Shown here one piece after another: positions 18,255 to 27,933 of a stretch of DNA of 64,000 nt (positions within the stretch are counted from its first letter, which is position 1; the number at the start of each line of letters is the position of its first letter). The position numbers were made by a program, and so were the translations under genes. This stretch comes from an uncultured Collinsella sp. Lineage in GTDB: Bacteria > Actinomycetota > Coriobacteriia > Coriobacteriales > Coriobacteriaceae. The DNA is taken from assembly GCA_959606065.1 (NCBI GenBank), contig CAUHHV010000002.1, positions 1-64,000 on the forward strand, in the 5' to 3' direction. A model generated the notes under the pieces. That model saw only the letters and a program-made list of their open reading frames with translations. It ran no database searches and was not told where the DNA came from.

Positions 18255-18325
18255 ACCCGAACCTAGCCAAACCAACACGGGTAGCTAATCACCCGAACCT
18301 AGCCAAACCCACACGGGTAGCTAAT
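18255..18325. repeat. 36-bp tandem repeat upstream of dnaE
   Basis: Two units beginning ACCCGAACCTAGCCAAACC run head to tail (18255-18290 and 18291-18325), differing at one base in the alignable part. Each unit begins ACCCG and later contains CGGGT, so each can form a short hairpin. The array lies between the -10 candidate of dnaE and the end of the AT-rich insert. It could be a regulator-binding array or a scar of insertion. Confidence 0.7.
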
Positions 18326-18334
18326 TTGGGACCT

Positions 18335-18484
18335 TCAAAAAGGGGAATGAGGGCATCCCGATATATCGAGTATTACTGGAACCCCGGCGATGCGCGGAAT
18401 GATTTGTGACGAATAGTCATGTCCATCAAGAAGGCTCGACGCTTCGGGCAGCTCGTCAATCGATATATCAATTCTTGGAGACAT
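18335..18484 (-). CDS. 49-residue ORF translationally coupled to the MFS gene; possible truncated gene
   Basis: An ATG at 18484 lies inside the last codons of the MFS transporter gene and has GTAGGA five bases before it. The ORF runs 49 codons (MSPRIDISIDELPEASS... to GCPHSPF) to a TGA at 18335. The overlap of 17 bp and the ribosome site suggest coupled translation. The sequence looks like the N-terminal part of a larger acidic protein; base composition changes to the host type just after its end, and the 36-bp tandem repeat begins ten bases later. It could equally be a small peptide exported by the transporter. I do not recognise a family. Confidence 0.4.
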   Translation of the reverse strand: MSPRIDISIDELPEASSLLDGHDYSSQIIPRIAGVPVILDISGCPHSPF

Positions 18485-19667
18485 GTATTCCTACCATTTT
18501 CAATGAAACAACGGCGGTAATTGCTATCGCGATTGCGCCAATAACACCGAGCGCTATCTGAATGGGATATAACCCCAACACATATCCAAATACGGAGAAA
18601 AACATTGCGGAAAAGAGAGCCCTTACCAGAGACGCGACGGAAAGGACCGTCGCGCGGAGATCGTCCGCTATCGCGTCTTGGATTAAGTTTTCCGAAGTGA
18701 TGTACACCACTTCTGGGAGAAAGCAAAGCACCATGCTAAGGCCAAACAAACACAGCGGATTTGAAGCGAACCACGGAAGAATCATGAAAAGACCGGCCTC
18801 GATTAGCATCGAGCCGAGCATGGTATTTCTTTTCTCGAAACGCGATGAGAAGAAATCTGCTGCAATATAGGCCGTCGCATTTACTGCATAGGATGCACCG
18901 AAAAAGATTCCTATTATGGAGACGGGAGCATCAAATGCGTCGAATACCAACTGATTCAAGTTGTAATAACTCCCATAGAATCCATCGAGCATGCTTGTGC
19001 CGATTAGAAGAAGCAACACCGCAAAAGCGGATTCTCCAATGCACCAGGTTTCGCGTCTGAAGATCTTGGCTACGTCAAACCTTTCCTCCCCAGAGTTTTT
19101 GGAATGGGTCGTTTCCATCCTCTCAATGGGATACAGAAGGAAAAGCTGCAGGAGATAGAAAATGGAGACACATACGTAGAGGGCGCTCCAAGATACTTGG
19201 GCAATGAATGATCCAAGTACGATTGCCACTCCCGTCGCGATTGATTGCGCGGCAAGCAGCCGAGCGTTGATGGTGAGGAAGCGCTCTCCTTGACCGGCAT
19301 TTCGGGCAATTTCATATAAAAGCGCTTGTTCGGATCCCGATTGAAGGGAGTAGGCGAGTGCCTCAACAAGGGAAAGCGCGACGAGAAAGGGACCTGAGAG
19401 CAACAGCATGCCAGCCGTATGGAAGAAAAGCAGCAGAACGCCCACTTGAATCGAAAACTTCTTTCCAAAGAAATCGCCTATCAACCCTGTTGGCAGCTCG
19501 AGAACGACCGTTGCGATGTTAAACAGGGCTTGATAAAGCGCGATTTCCGTGACAGACATCCCTTTATTCGCAAGGAAAAGTAGAAATACCCCCCGATTTA
19601 AAACAAATCCCGCGAGAACGAAAAAGGCGGAATAGACGTGCAGTTGCGCAGTGGCATTCTTATTCAT
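18468..19667 (-). CDS. Major facilitator superfamily transporter (acquired)
   Basis: The 399-residue protein has about 11-12 hydrophobic helices. The TM2-TM3 loop reads TGLIGDFFGKKFSIQVG, a form of the MFS GxxxDRxGRR signature, and a central loop near residue 190 splits the two halves. Family members nearest in style are drug or peptide exporters, but the substrate cannot be read from sequence. The gene is clearly richer in A+T than its neighbours and uses codons such as AAA, ATA and AGA that they avoid, so horizontal transfer is likely. The ribosome site GGAAG is modest. A short ORF is coupled to its 3' end. Confidence 0.85.
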   Translation of the reverse strand: MNKNATAQLHVYSAFFVLAGFVLNRGVFLLFLANKGMSVTEIALYQALFNIATVVLELPTGLIGDFFGKKFSIQVGVLLLFFHTAGMLLLSGPFLVALSLVEALAYSLQSGSEQALLYEIARNAGQGERFLTINARLLAAQSIATGVAIVLGSFIAQVSWSALYVCVSIFYLLQLFLLYPIERMETTHSKNSGEERFDVAKIFRRETWCIGESAFAVLLLLIGTSMLDGFYGSYYNLNQLVFDAFDAPVSIIGIFFGASYAVNATAYIAADFFSSRFEKRNTMLGSMLIEAGLFMILPWFASNPLCLFGLSMVLCFLPEVVYITSENLIQDAIADDLRATVLSVASLVRALFSAMFFSVFGYVLGLYPIQIALGVIGAIAIAITAVVSLKMVGIHVSKN

Positions 19668-19770
19668 TTGACACTTCCATCAACCAATTATGTCAGGCCA
19701 CTCGCTACTGACTCGAAGCCTGAAGTGTTCACAGTTGCTGTGGAGAGCGGTAAAGCTTTTGAACATGGTA

Positions 19771-20280
19771 TCAATGGAATACATCCGAAGCGTTTTCGGC
19801 AGCATTATCGGCGAAGGCGGGATTAGCCTTTACACGGCGCTCACCCTCGATGTATTTGACGATTTGATCAATCGTCTGGTTGGCGTGGCTCTTGAGCTTG
19901 CGCTCATAGAAGAAGAGGCCGAGCTTGCCGCGCGTGCCAGACGTGTTGCCACCCACACCCTGAAAATCCTCGGTATAGGTGAGCTCGCAGGCACCATCGC
20001 CAGCAGGTACAGCCTCATAGCGCATGGTATTGATGCCCGCCGCATACTGAAAACGGACCTCATAGAGGCACGGGTAGTCAAAGTGCTTGATCTTAACCTT
20101 GATCGCCGTGCCCTTGGCCTTGCCTTTTGCGGACTGGGCGCGTTTCTCGTACTTATAGCCATTGAGCTTGTTGCGGCTGGGACGCTTGCCCGTGGCGTTC
20201 TCGATATCCTGCATGATGGACCCCGCCAGAGCGTCAAAAAGCTCCTCCGGCGTCACCTTAAGCGTTTTGGTGAGCTGCAT
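19771..20280 (-). CDS. DUF3284 domain protein
   Basis: The 169-residue soluble protein matches the DUF3284 pattern: LTKTLKVTPEELFDALAGS at the N-terminus, an ATGKRPSRNKLNGYKYEKR block, and a central beta-rich part (YEAVPAGDGACELTYTEDF). The fold resembles START/SRPBCC-like proteins, and homologues in Firmicutes often sit near PTS sugar genes; no activity is established. AAGGAG precedes the ATG by six bases. The last 15 residues are Ala/Asn-rich and probably disordered. Confidence 0.8.
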   Translation of the reverse strand: MQLTKTLKVTPEELFDALAGSIMQDIENATGKRPSRNKLNGYKYEKRAQSAKGKAKGTAIKVKIKHFDYPCLYEVRFQYAAGINTMRYEAVPAGDGACELTYTEDFQGVGGNTSGTRGKLGLFFYERKLKSHANQTIDQIVKYIEGERRVKANPAFADNAAENASDVFH

Positions 20281-20343
20281 GATGGCTCCTTATTCGTTTG
20301 AACCGTTCGAGCCATTGTACCGCCCCAGGCTCTCCCATGCGTT

Positions 20344-20402
20344 GCGGTGAAATACGGACTGTTTGGCAGCTTTTTTGGCCAAAACAGTCCGTATTCCACC
20401 GC
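20344..20402. repeat. 21-bp-arm intergenic palindrome after addA
   Basis: Arms GCGGTGAAATACGGACTGTTT and its complement match at 20 of 21 positions around a loop of about 17 bases. It begins 15 bp past the addA stop. There is no T-run on either strand, so it is not a standard terminator, though it would stabilise or process a transcript 3' end. It has the look of a dispersed intergenic repeat. Confidence 0.75.
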
Positions 20403-20416
20403 AAGTTATCTGAGGG

Positions 20417-23400
20417 CTAGAGATTGTAGGTGACTACCTGAGGTTCGGCGGGTTCGACGAAGATGGTTGGATCCGGCTGCTCCACGCGGACGAACTTGAC
20501 GGTCACGGCCTCAAAGCCCGCCTTGTGCAAAACATCAGCGTAGACGCGCGCCTGCAGGGCGTGCTTCTCCTGCAACTGTTCCGGCGTCTCGTCCGGTGTG
20601 CCGCCCGTCTTGTAGTCGATGACCAGCGCACGTGACGAATCCGCCGGGTTCGTCGCCAAAGCGTCGATGGCGCCTTCGGCATAAGCACCGTAGCGAGCGA
20701 TGTCCTCGTCCTCGCAGCCCAGTGAAAAGAACGGCACCTCGGCGCGAATGCACGGCCACGCGAGCAGGTCGGCACGAACAGCCGACTTGAGCCAGCGGTT
20801 CAGGGCAACGTCGAAGCGTTCGCGCTGCTCCGGCGTCAGGCGCCACAGACGCGCCAGCGCATCGGCGCGCGCAGCGGGCAACGCGTCGGCACCCATCTCG
20901 ATGAGCCACTGGCAGGCGGCGTGGAACGCCGAGCCCAGCGCCATGGGGTTGCCGGCGGGCTCAACGACGGCCACGTCCGCATCGGCCATCTCCGAGCCAT
21001 CCGACTCTGCATCATCGCCAGCCTCGTCCATGGGCACGCGTGCCTCGGCGGCACGGTCCTCGGCCTCGGTATGCAGCGCCGCGGCAATTGACGAGTAGCT
21101 GTACGAATCGCGCGCCGGATACGGACAGATGCCCATGCGCACGCCCACCGCCTGGGGATACACGAGCTCAAACGCATCGGGCTCAGGGTCGGCAGGACCG
21201 GGAACGGCGGCGCGGGCATCTGCACCGGCGCCCTCCGGCTCCGCATCGCCACGGACAAGCCTGCCCTCGGCATCCAGTGAAGCGTTGGCCTCAAACGCCT
21301 GCTCGCCAAAGGTAAAATCCGCGAGCGAAATGAGCTCGTAGTCGCCCGGCTTGGAATTGTCGAACGTCAAACGGTCACTATCGAGCTGTGGCATGTCCAG
21401 AGCGTCGGTCGGCAAAATACGGCGCAGCACGTCGTAGGTCAGATCGGTCTCGACGTCGAAGGTCGGCGCCGTCACCTTGCCACGACTCACGCCGGCATCC
21501 ATCGCCAAGATCACCAGCTCGCGCGCACGCGTCATGGCGACATAGAGCAAACGAGCCCGCTCTTCGAGCGAAAGCTGCAGGTCGTCGTTGCGCAGGCGAG
21601 CAAATGCCTCAGCGGGAGAACCCGTCGCGCAGACGTCCTCCATGAGCTCCGGCGGCAGCCATAGCGACGTGCCCTTGCCCTTAAACGCATGCTCAAACTG
21701 CTTTTTAACGTCGTCGCCCTTCACAAAGGTTCCGTCGGCGAGCTTAACGCCGTCGAAGCGTGCAGGCAGTGCCACAACCTGCGCCCCGCCCTCGACACGC
21801 CCCATCTGAGCCGCACCGGACGATTTGCGCACGCCAAAGCACTCGGCGACCGCCACGACCGGATATTCCAGGCCCTTGGATGCGTGCACCGTCATGATGC
21901 GCACCGCGCCGTCGCCCTCCTCGTTGAGGGCACCCGGGGCTTCCTTGCCCGCTAGGAAGCGATCGAAGGCAAGCGCGATGGAACGCGGCGAGTTGCCGAA
22001 CTCGGCCTCCGCCTCGGCCACAGCGTCGAGCGCCTTGAGCACGTTGGCGGCAATGGCCTTGCCCTCGGGACCACGCTGTGCCAGACGCACAAACCAGCCG
22101 GAGGCGTTGACCACGTCGCGCGCGATGGCTGCGAACGAATCGCGGCCCACGCGACGAAGCGCATACCGCAGTACCTCGCGGGCGCGCGTCACGAGCGGCA
22201 GGTCTTGCAGGCCCGGCACATCGGAATCGCTCATGATGCCCACGTCGATATTCCTGCGCGAGGTCTCCCCCGTCTGCTCGTCGAGCTTGGTCGCCAGCGC
22301 TAGGAACTCCTGGGCGCCGAGCGCAAACATCGGCGAGGCCAGCAGCGGCATAAGGCCCTGCGCCGTATCGGCCGGATTGGCGAGCGCACAAACCAGGGCG
22401 CGCACCGTCTGCACCTCGGCGGCTTGGGCAAAGACCGAGCCGCCCGCGATGACGCAGTCGAGCCCCTGGTCGCGGAAGGCCTGTGCGTAGACGTCTGCGT
22501 TGGTCATGCGGCCCAGCAGCAGCACCATGCCGCCCTGGGGCTGGCCGGCATCGGCAAGCGCGCGGAATCGCTCCGCGATTGCACGGGCCTTGGCCTGTGT
22601 GCGCTCCTGCGTGCTGCCGCCGGCAACAAAGAGGGCCTGGCGACGCGAGGCATCTGCCACCAGCGTGTCCTTGCGGCCGTCGCTCGCCTCAAGATCCAAA
22701 AAGCCCTGCATCAGGCCGCCGTCATCGCCGTCGAAGACGCGTGCCACGTAACGCAGTACCTCGTCGTGACTGCGGAAGTTGCGCACGAGCTTGACGAGCT
22801 CGCCGGTGGGGACATCCAGCGTGGCAACCGTCTCGGACGCCGCCGTCGATCCCACTTTGCGCTCCTGGCGACGGAAGACCTCGACCTCGGCGCCGCGGAA
22901 ACGATAGATCGACTGCTGTGCATCGCCCACGGTACACAGCGCGCGCTCCCCCGCACCCGTCAGGTAGCGGATCAGATCGACCTGCATCTGGTCGGTATCC
23001 TGGAACTCGTCGATCATGACCATCTTAAAGCGGCCCTCGTATGCCGCTCGGATGGCCGGGTAATCGCGCAGAGCCTCGTAGGCCATACGCAGCAGGTCGT
23101 TGTTGTCGAGGGCAGACTGGCCGGCCTTCAGCGCGCGATACTCAGCCTCTACAGAGCGGGCCAAGCCCACCAGCGCATCGAGCGCCGGACCACCGCAAGC
23201 CAGCACGATATTGATAAATGCATCGGCGGCCTCGGCCTTGAGCAGCTCGACCTGCTCCTTAGGAAATGCCTTGCTCGCCCGTGGCATGGTGCACGACATC
23301 ATGAGTCGCGCCGCATCGGCCATGGTCTTGCCGCTCGCCTCGAACGCATCGATGGCGTCGAGTGCCACCTGTGCCTTCTCGGTCGCGGCCTTGCTCGCAC

Positions 23401-24049
23401 CCAGTGCTGCGCGATATGCATCGGCAAGCGCCGAGGTGTCGGCCTGTCCGCGCGCCACATGCACGTCGTCCATGCCGCCCGGCAGCTGGCTCGAGAGCTC
23501 CAGCAGCTCGCGCACCAGACCCTTGATGGTGGTGCCGGCACCAAACGGCCCGCCCTCGCCCGCCATGGGATACCAGGCGTAAAGGGCCTTGAGCGAGGCG
23601 GCGAGCTCGGGGGCGGCATCGGGCGCCGTCGCGCGGGCCAGCACATGCTCAACAGCCTGGTCCATAAGCTCGTCGGTATCGGTGAGCACTGTGAACTCGG
23701 GATCGATGCCCAGCTCCAACGCGTGTGCGCGCAGGATACGCGAGCACATGCCGTGAATGGTCGAGATCCACGCGTCGTCGACAGTCAGTGCTTCCTCGTC
23801 CATGCCCTCGTCGATAAGCGCACGGCGCACGCGGTCGCGGATCTCGGCCGCGGCATCTTTGGTAAAGGTAATGGCGAGCACCTGGTCCAGATGCTCAACG
23901 AACGGACCGGATTCGGGCGAGAGCGCGTAGACGATGCGGCGCGTGAGGGTAAAGGTCTTGCCCGAACCGGCGCCCGCCGAGACAAACAGCGGACGGTCGA
24001 GCGTTTTGACAATCTGCAGCTGTTGCGGCATCAAAGTAGAAAGATCCAT
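20417..24049 (-). CDS. addA: ATP-dependent helicase/nuclease subunit A
   Basis: The 1210-residue UvrD/RecB-type helicase-nuclease processes double-strand breaks for recombination together with AddB. Walker A is AGAGSGKTFTLTRR (from residue 25) and the DEAD-like box is MIDEFQDTD. Later motifs include IMTVHASKGLEYPVVAV and LLYVAMTRARELV, and the C-terminal RecB nuclease domain has VIDYKTGGTPDE near residue 1143. The acidic stretch around 950-1010 is a variable linker. The start is three bases beyond the addB stop, and its AAGGAGGG lies inside the addB end, so the two are coupled. Actinobacteria more often use AdnAB or RecBCD; AddAB is usual in Coriobacteriia and Firmicutes. Confidence 0.94.
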   Translation of the reverse strand: MDLSTLMPQQLQIVKTLDRPLFVSAGAGSGKTFTLTRRIVYALSPESGPFVEHLDQVLAITFTKDAAAEIRDRVRRALIDEGMDEEALTVDDAWISTIHGMCSRILRAHALELGIDPEFTVLTDTDELMDQAVEHVLARATAPDAAPELAASLKALYAWYPMAGEGGPFGAGTTIKGLVRELLELSSQLPGGMDDVHVARGQADTSALADAYRAALGASKAATEKAQVALDAIDAFEASGKTMADAARLMMSCTMPRASKAFPKEQVELLKAEAADAFINIVLACGGPALDALVGLARSVEAEYRALKAGQSALDNNDLLRMAYEALRDYPAIRAAYEGRFKMVMIDEFQDTDQMQVDLIRYLTGAGERALCTVGDAQQSIYRFRGAEVEVFRRQERKVGSTAASETVATLDVPTGELVKLVRNFRSHDEVLRYVARVFDGDDGGLMQGFLDLEASDGRKDTLVADASRRQALFVAGGSTQERTQAKARAIAERFRALADAGQPQGGMVLLLGRMTNADVYAQAFRDQGLDCVIAGGSVFAQAAEVQTVRALVCALANPADTAQGLMPLLASPMFALGAQEFLALATKLDEQTGETSRRNIDVGIMSDSDVPGLQDLPLVTRAREVLRYALRRVGRDSFAAIARDVVNASGWFVRLAQRGPEGKAIAANVLKALDAVAEAEAEFGNSPRSIALAFDRFLAGKEAPGALNEEGDGAVRIMTVHASKGLEYPVVAVAECFGVRKSSGAAQMGRVEGGAQVVALPARFDGVKLADGTFVKGDDVKKQFEHAFKGKGTSLWLPPELMEDVCATGSPAEAFARLRNDDLQLSLEERARLLYVAMTRARELVILAMDAGVSRGKVTAPTFDVETDLTYDVLRRILPTDALDMPQLDSDRLTFDNSKPGDYELISLADFTFGEQAFEANASLDAEGRLVRGDAEPEGAGADARAAVPGPADPEPDAFELVYPQAVGVRMGICPYPARDSYSYSSIAAALHTEAEDRAAEARVPMDEAGDDAESDGSEMADADVAVVEPAGNPMALGSAFHAACQWLIEMGADALPAARADALARLWRLTPEQRERFDVALNRWLKSAVRADLLAWPCIRAEVPFFSLGCEDEDIARYGAYAEGAIDALATNPADSSRALVIDYKTGGTPDETPEQLQEKHALQARVYADVLHKAGFEAVTVKFVRVEQPDPTIFVEPAEPQVVTYNL

Positions 24050-24052
24050 GGT

Positions 24053-27000
24053 CTACACGTCCCTCCTTACAAACGTTCCTTCGTGGTTATACGAGCAGCG
24101 CGCATGCGCGGCCTGAGCCAACGTCGGGTCGACGGCGGCAACGTTGCCTGCCTCGAGCTCGCGCAGGCGCTCGGCGATGCCGGCCTCCACGCGATCGAGC
24201 AGGGCGTCGAAGTCCATGCTGCCGCCCTCGCCCGGAAAGCCCTTCTTAAGGCCCGGGATGCGACCGTCGCCGCGCTCTTCCTCGAGCAGCTCGGCACTCG
24301 CGGCGCCTCGCAGCGCCGGCTTGCCGCCCTTGGTCGAAAAGTAGAGCGCCGCGCGGGTGTCCAAATCCAGCGCCCGGCGCATGGCCTGCGCGTAGATGAG
24401 CGTTTGGGTATGGGGCGGCAACCAGCGCGGATCGTCGATGGGCGCCGTACCCGATTCCTCGTCGCGTACCGTGGGGTCGGCGAGTTTAAACTCCTCAACG
24501 CCCGTGCGATGCTTGTAGTCGATCACCACGGCACGATTCTCGGCGTCCACGTCCACGCGGTCGATGCGCCCGCCAAGCGGCCAACCGGCATACTCGACCT
24601 TGAGCTCGTTGAAGGCGAACTCCAGGTAGCGCGGGGCAAAGGGGGCAAGTGCCTCGGACTCGTAGGCTAGCACGCCCTCCAACTGCGGCAAGATCTCGGC
24701 CACCTGGCGCTCCTCCACCGCAGAGAGTGGCACCAGCGGGCCCTCCGTGCCTCGCTTGCCGGCGTGCTCGGCCAACGTCTCGTCAAAGACCTCGCGCAGC
24801 AGTTCCTGAGCGCGCGGCAGATTCTCGGGCGTCACGCGCTCCATGCCCTCCTGGGGCAGGCGGGCATGCAGGTGCTCCAGCACGTCGTGGACAAAGTTGC
24901 CCTTCTCCATGTTGCCAAAGCCCGCATCGATGGACTGGGGCTTCACGCGATACGACACGAACCAGCACAGCGGGCACGTCGAGTACGCCTCAATCTGCGA
25001 GGCGGACGTCAGGCGCGGCACGAGCGGCGCATTCTCGTCCTCGCCATCGCGGCGGCGCAGGACCAGGTACGGCACAGCCGCCTCGCTCAAATGCTGAGGA
25101 GCCTCGCACGCGACGCGCTTGCACTCGATGCCCTCGCCGGCCGCTGGATCAAAATCGGCGACGATACCGCCCTCTCCCACGCACGCAACCCTGGCGGCGC
25201 CAGCGGCCTCGGCATGCGCCCGCAATTCGGTCCACACGGCAGCCGGATAGCACTCGCGTGCCTGGCGATCGTGGGTCACGCGGGCGAGCACAACGGGGCC
25301 GCGCGCGGCCTGCATCGCGCGGCCAAAGCGCACGCGCAGCAGGGCCGCGGGCTCAAGCGTCACGCCGCTGCGCCCCAGCTTGGCCGTCAGCGTGGCCAGC
25401 GGTCCCTCCTCGTGTGAGAGCGGATAACTGTCCAGATCGACGTCGGCAAACAGCACGGCATCGTAGCTATCGGGGCGCAGGGCTGCCGCATCGGCAAGCG
25501 ACGCAAAGCGCACCTGGGCGCGCGGCGCGCGGTCGACCTCGTAGGTCTCGTAATCGTATGCGATGCTGCGCTTGTCCGCCTTGGTACGAACGTCGTCGAG
25601 CACGGGCACGGTCGCGGCCTGCGACACGTCGAGCGCGCGAGCATCGTTCATAAGGATGTCGATGGCATGTCGCAGCAGGGCGGTCTCCGCCTGGCGACGA
25701 GCCTGACCGTCAAGGCCGCCTAGAGCGCGATCGGGCAGCGCCTCGGCGACGGCGAGCACGGCTTTGAGTGCCGTCACGGGTTTGTCGCGCCACAGCGCCT
25801 GGAACACGTCCGAGACCACGCACGGCACATTCTTAAACCAGTTTTCGTCGCTCGCCGCCTTGCGCGTGCCCCTGACCTGGCCCTGCACGCTCTGCAGCAG
25901 GCTCTTGACGGCCGTGGTGGTCTTACCGCGCGACAGGCGCATGTTCTTGTCGAAGGTGCGCGCGCTGGCGGCATCGGCACCCGAAAGCGGACTGTAAATC
26001 CAGTCGGTAAGCTCCGGCGCGGGCCACCACTCGGTCTTTGACGCCATGCCCTCATCGGCGGCCTTCATGCGCTCGATCAGATTGGCGAGCGCCGTGAACT
26101 GCCTGCCCGCGATGGATTGGGAAAATGCCGTGAACTCGGTTGTCTCGGCCGCAATATGACGCGCCGCCAAACGGGCAGCGAGTTCACCAAACAGCTGGGG
26201 CGCCCGGGCAGACACCACGAGCACGCGCACGGGGTCCGCGGACGCCGCGACACCGCCGTCGACCGCGGCGTCCTCACACGTTTTTACCAGCTCATCGATC
26301 GCATCCACATAGGCGTGGGCGCGGGCGTGAGGGCCGGCAACCTCTACAAAGGTAGGCTGAGCGGCGGTCCCGCAAGCGGCATCAGACGCGGCGGCACCCT
26401 CCCCCAGCGGCGCGGCCTCAAACAGCACGCCGCGGGCATCAAATGCCGCGGCAAGCTCCTCGCGCATCGCCGCCTGCTCGCGGGCAAGCAGCACAACGAC
26501 CTCTCCCCCATTGTTCGCCACGGCCGACAGCAACTCGAGCAGGCCGTGCGTAAACGATGTGATACCGCGCACGCATACGGCGTGGACGCACGCCGGAAGG
26601 TTGTCGGCCAGCACCTCGCCCATAAGGTCAGCCGCCTCGCAGGGCTCGACCATGTCTCGACGGTCCAAGCCGCTCGCATAGGCGCTCAACAGCTCGAACA
26701 CGCGGGCCTCGGCGTCACTTTTGGGCTCGGGCTGAGCGGCGGCATCGCGGCAGCGCTCGGCACCCGTTCCCGCTACGCCCGGCAGCACATCGCGGGCCAT
26801 GCGCGCGAGCATGCGCACCGTTCCCTGACTGCGCGAAAGCGGCTGCAGGTCGACATCGTCGCGACGGGCGATCATGTCCGAGAACAGCATCTGGCGCTGC
26901 ATGTTGTCGACGAAGCCGCGGCCATCGCCCATAAGCTCCCACAGCGAACGAAGCCACGACGCGGGGGTTTTGTAGTCAACGCCCAGCGAGACGCCAGCAA

Positions 27001-27151
27001 CCGCAGCATCATGACGGCACAGGTCGAGCTCGGCAAACGAGGGCGCCAGCAAAACGGCACGCCCGTGGCGGGCAACCAGGTCGGCGAGCAACGCAGCCTC
27101 GGCATCGCTCAAGTCCGTACCGGTATGGGTGGTATAGATTCGAACAGGCAT
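24053..27151 (-). CDS. addB: AddB-like helicase/nuclease subunit (PD-(D/E)XK)
   Basis: The 1032-residue partner of AddA has a degenerate helicase-like N-terminus and a C-terminal RecB-family nuclease domain with AVVIDYKHRTG near residue 874. I see no Walker A loop at the N-terminus (the start reads RIYTTHTGTDLSDAEAALLADL), as in RexB-type subunits. The four-Cys iron-sulfur pattern of Bacillus AddB is not obvious: only STCPLCWF and a late RCSYNHEG are present. GGAGG lies three bases before the ATG. First gene of the addB-addA operon. Confidence 0.9.
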   Translation of the reverse strand: MPVRIYTTHTGTDLSDAEAALLADLVARHGRAVLLAPSFAELDLCRHDAAVAGVSLGVDYKTPASWLRSLWELMGDGRGFVDNMQRQMLFSDMIARRDDVDLQPLSRSQGTVRMLARMARDVLPGVAGTGAERCRDAAAQPEPKSDAEARVFELLSAYASGLDRRDMVEPCEAADLMGEVLADNLPACVHAVCVRGITSFTHGLLELLSAVANNGGEVVVLLAREQAAMREELAAAFDARGVLFEAAPLGEGAAASDAACGTAAQPTFVEVAGPHARAHAYVDAIDELVKTCEDAAVDGGVAASADPVRVLVVSARAPQLFGELAARLAARHIAAETTEFTAFSQSIAGRQFTALANLIERMKAADEGMASKTEWWPAPELTDWIYSPLSGADAASARTFDKNMRLSRGKTTTAVKSLLQSVQGQVRGTRKAASDENWFKNVPCVVSDVFQALWRDKPVTALKAVLAVAEALPDRALGGLDGQARRQAETALLRHAIDILMNDARALDVSQAATVPVLDDVRTKADKRSIAYDYETYEVDRAPRAQVRFASLADAAALRPDSYDAVLFADVDLDSYPLSHEEGPLATLTAKLGRSGVTLEPAALLRVRFGRAMQAARGPVVLARVTHDRQARECYPAAVWTELRAHAEAAGAARVACVGEGGIVADFDPAAGEGIECKRVACEAPQHLSEAAVPYLVLRRRDGEDENAPLVPRLTSASQIEAYSTCPLCWFVSYRVKPQSIDAGFGNMEKGNFVHDVLEHLHARLPQEGMERVTPENLPRAQELLREVFDETLAEHAGKRGTEGPLVPLSAVEERQVAEILPQLEGVLAYESEALAPFAPRYLEFAFNELKVEYAGWPLGGRIDRVDVDAENRAVVIDYKHRTGVEEFKLADPTVRDEESGTAPIDDPRWLPPHTQTLIYAQAMRRALDLDTRAALYFSTKGGKPALRGAASAELLEEERGDGRIPGLKKGFPGEGGSMDFDALLDRVEAGIAERLRELEAGNVAAVDPTLAQAAHARCSYNHEGTFVRRDV

Positions 27152-27254
27152 GGTCCTCCACTCAAACCGTTCGCAATAATCAATGCATCCATCCTACCCG
27201 CCCACGCGGACAGATTTGCCCCACGCCAACAGATTTCCTCCGTCCCCGAGGGAT

Positions 27255-27283
27255 CAAAAAACCGCCCCCGAAGGGACGGTTCT
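27255..27283 (-). terminator. Terminator of the TrpR-like gene
   Basis: On the minus strand AACCGTCCC-TTCG-GGGGCGGTT forms a tight stem and is followed by TTTTTT. It lies 26 bp past the stop of the 27309-27608 gene. Confidence 0.85.
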
Positions 27284-27308
27284 GCGCAATTCGTTTGTCG
27301 CCGCTGGC

Positions 27309-27608
27309 CTACTCGCCATCCTCCAGTTTGATGAGGATCTTGCGATAGCCACCGTACTCGCCATTAAGTGCCTTGGACACGCGGCTCACCGTGGTGGACG
27401 AAGCGCCGGTGCGGGCCTGAACCTCAACATAGGGCTCGCCCTCATCCAGATAGCGCGCGACCTGCAGGCGCTGAGAAAGATCGCAGATCTCGCGCGGTGT
27501 GCAGATATCGGTTAAAAACGCCTGGATATCGTTCTCGTCGTCCAAAAGACTAAATGCGTGGACCAGCTGCTTGACATCAGGCTTGTCAAACATGTTCTCG
27601 ATATTCAT
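27309..27608 (-). CDS. YerC/YecD-family TrpR-like transcriptional regulator
   Basis: The 99-residue DNA-binding protein has the TrpR superfamily helix-turn-helix: FLTDICTPREICDLSQRLQVARYL followed by VEVQARTGASSTTVSRVSKAL. YerC/YecD proteins are TrpR homologues without a defined tryptophan role. The ATG at 27608 has only a weak GGTG ribosome site; a second Met six codons in is an alternative. It is monocistronic with its own terminator. Confidence 0.88.
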   Translation of the reverse strand: MNIENMFDKPDVKQLVHAFSLLDDENDIQAFLTDICTPREICDLSQRLQVARYLDEGEPYVEVQARTGASSTTVSRVSKALNGEYGGYRKILIKLEDGE

Positions 27609-27933
27609 CGATCACCGCCAAACCCGCCAAAAGGCATCGAAGTTGATACTGACATCGGGCATCGTTCGCCCGTTCTATGCAATAAAACTAATGCATGGAG
27701 CATTTGCCCGTAGCAGTGTAGCACACCACCAAACTAAAGTGACAAGACTCTCTGTCAGCGGCACGTTTTTCAGGACGAACGCCGCTTAGAAACCGAATGC
27801 GCACGTAAGCTCCACGAATATTTGAGACAATGGGCGCCCAAACACCGCGGCGCGCCCGCGCAACCATCCAAGTCGCCGCCGCAAGCCGCTTCACGCGACG
27901 CCAGCAACCCCGGCGCAAGAAAGGATTCACGCC
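27609..27933. other. Divergent intergenic region with a short hairpin
   Basis: These 325 bp separate the TrpR-like gene (leftward) from the holin-like gene (rightward). The only structure I can point to is an imperfect hairpin at 27758-27788 (AGCGGC...GCCGCT). No ORF with coding character was found. Confidence 0.4.
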
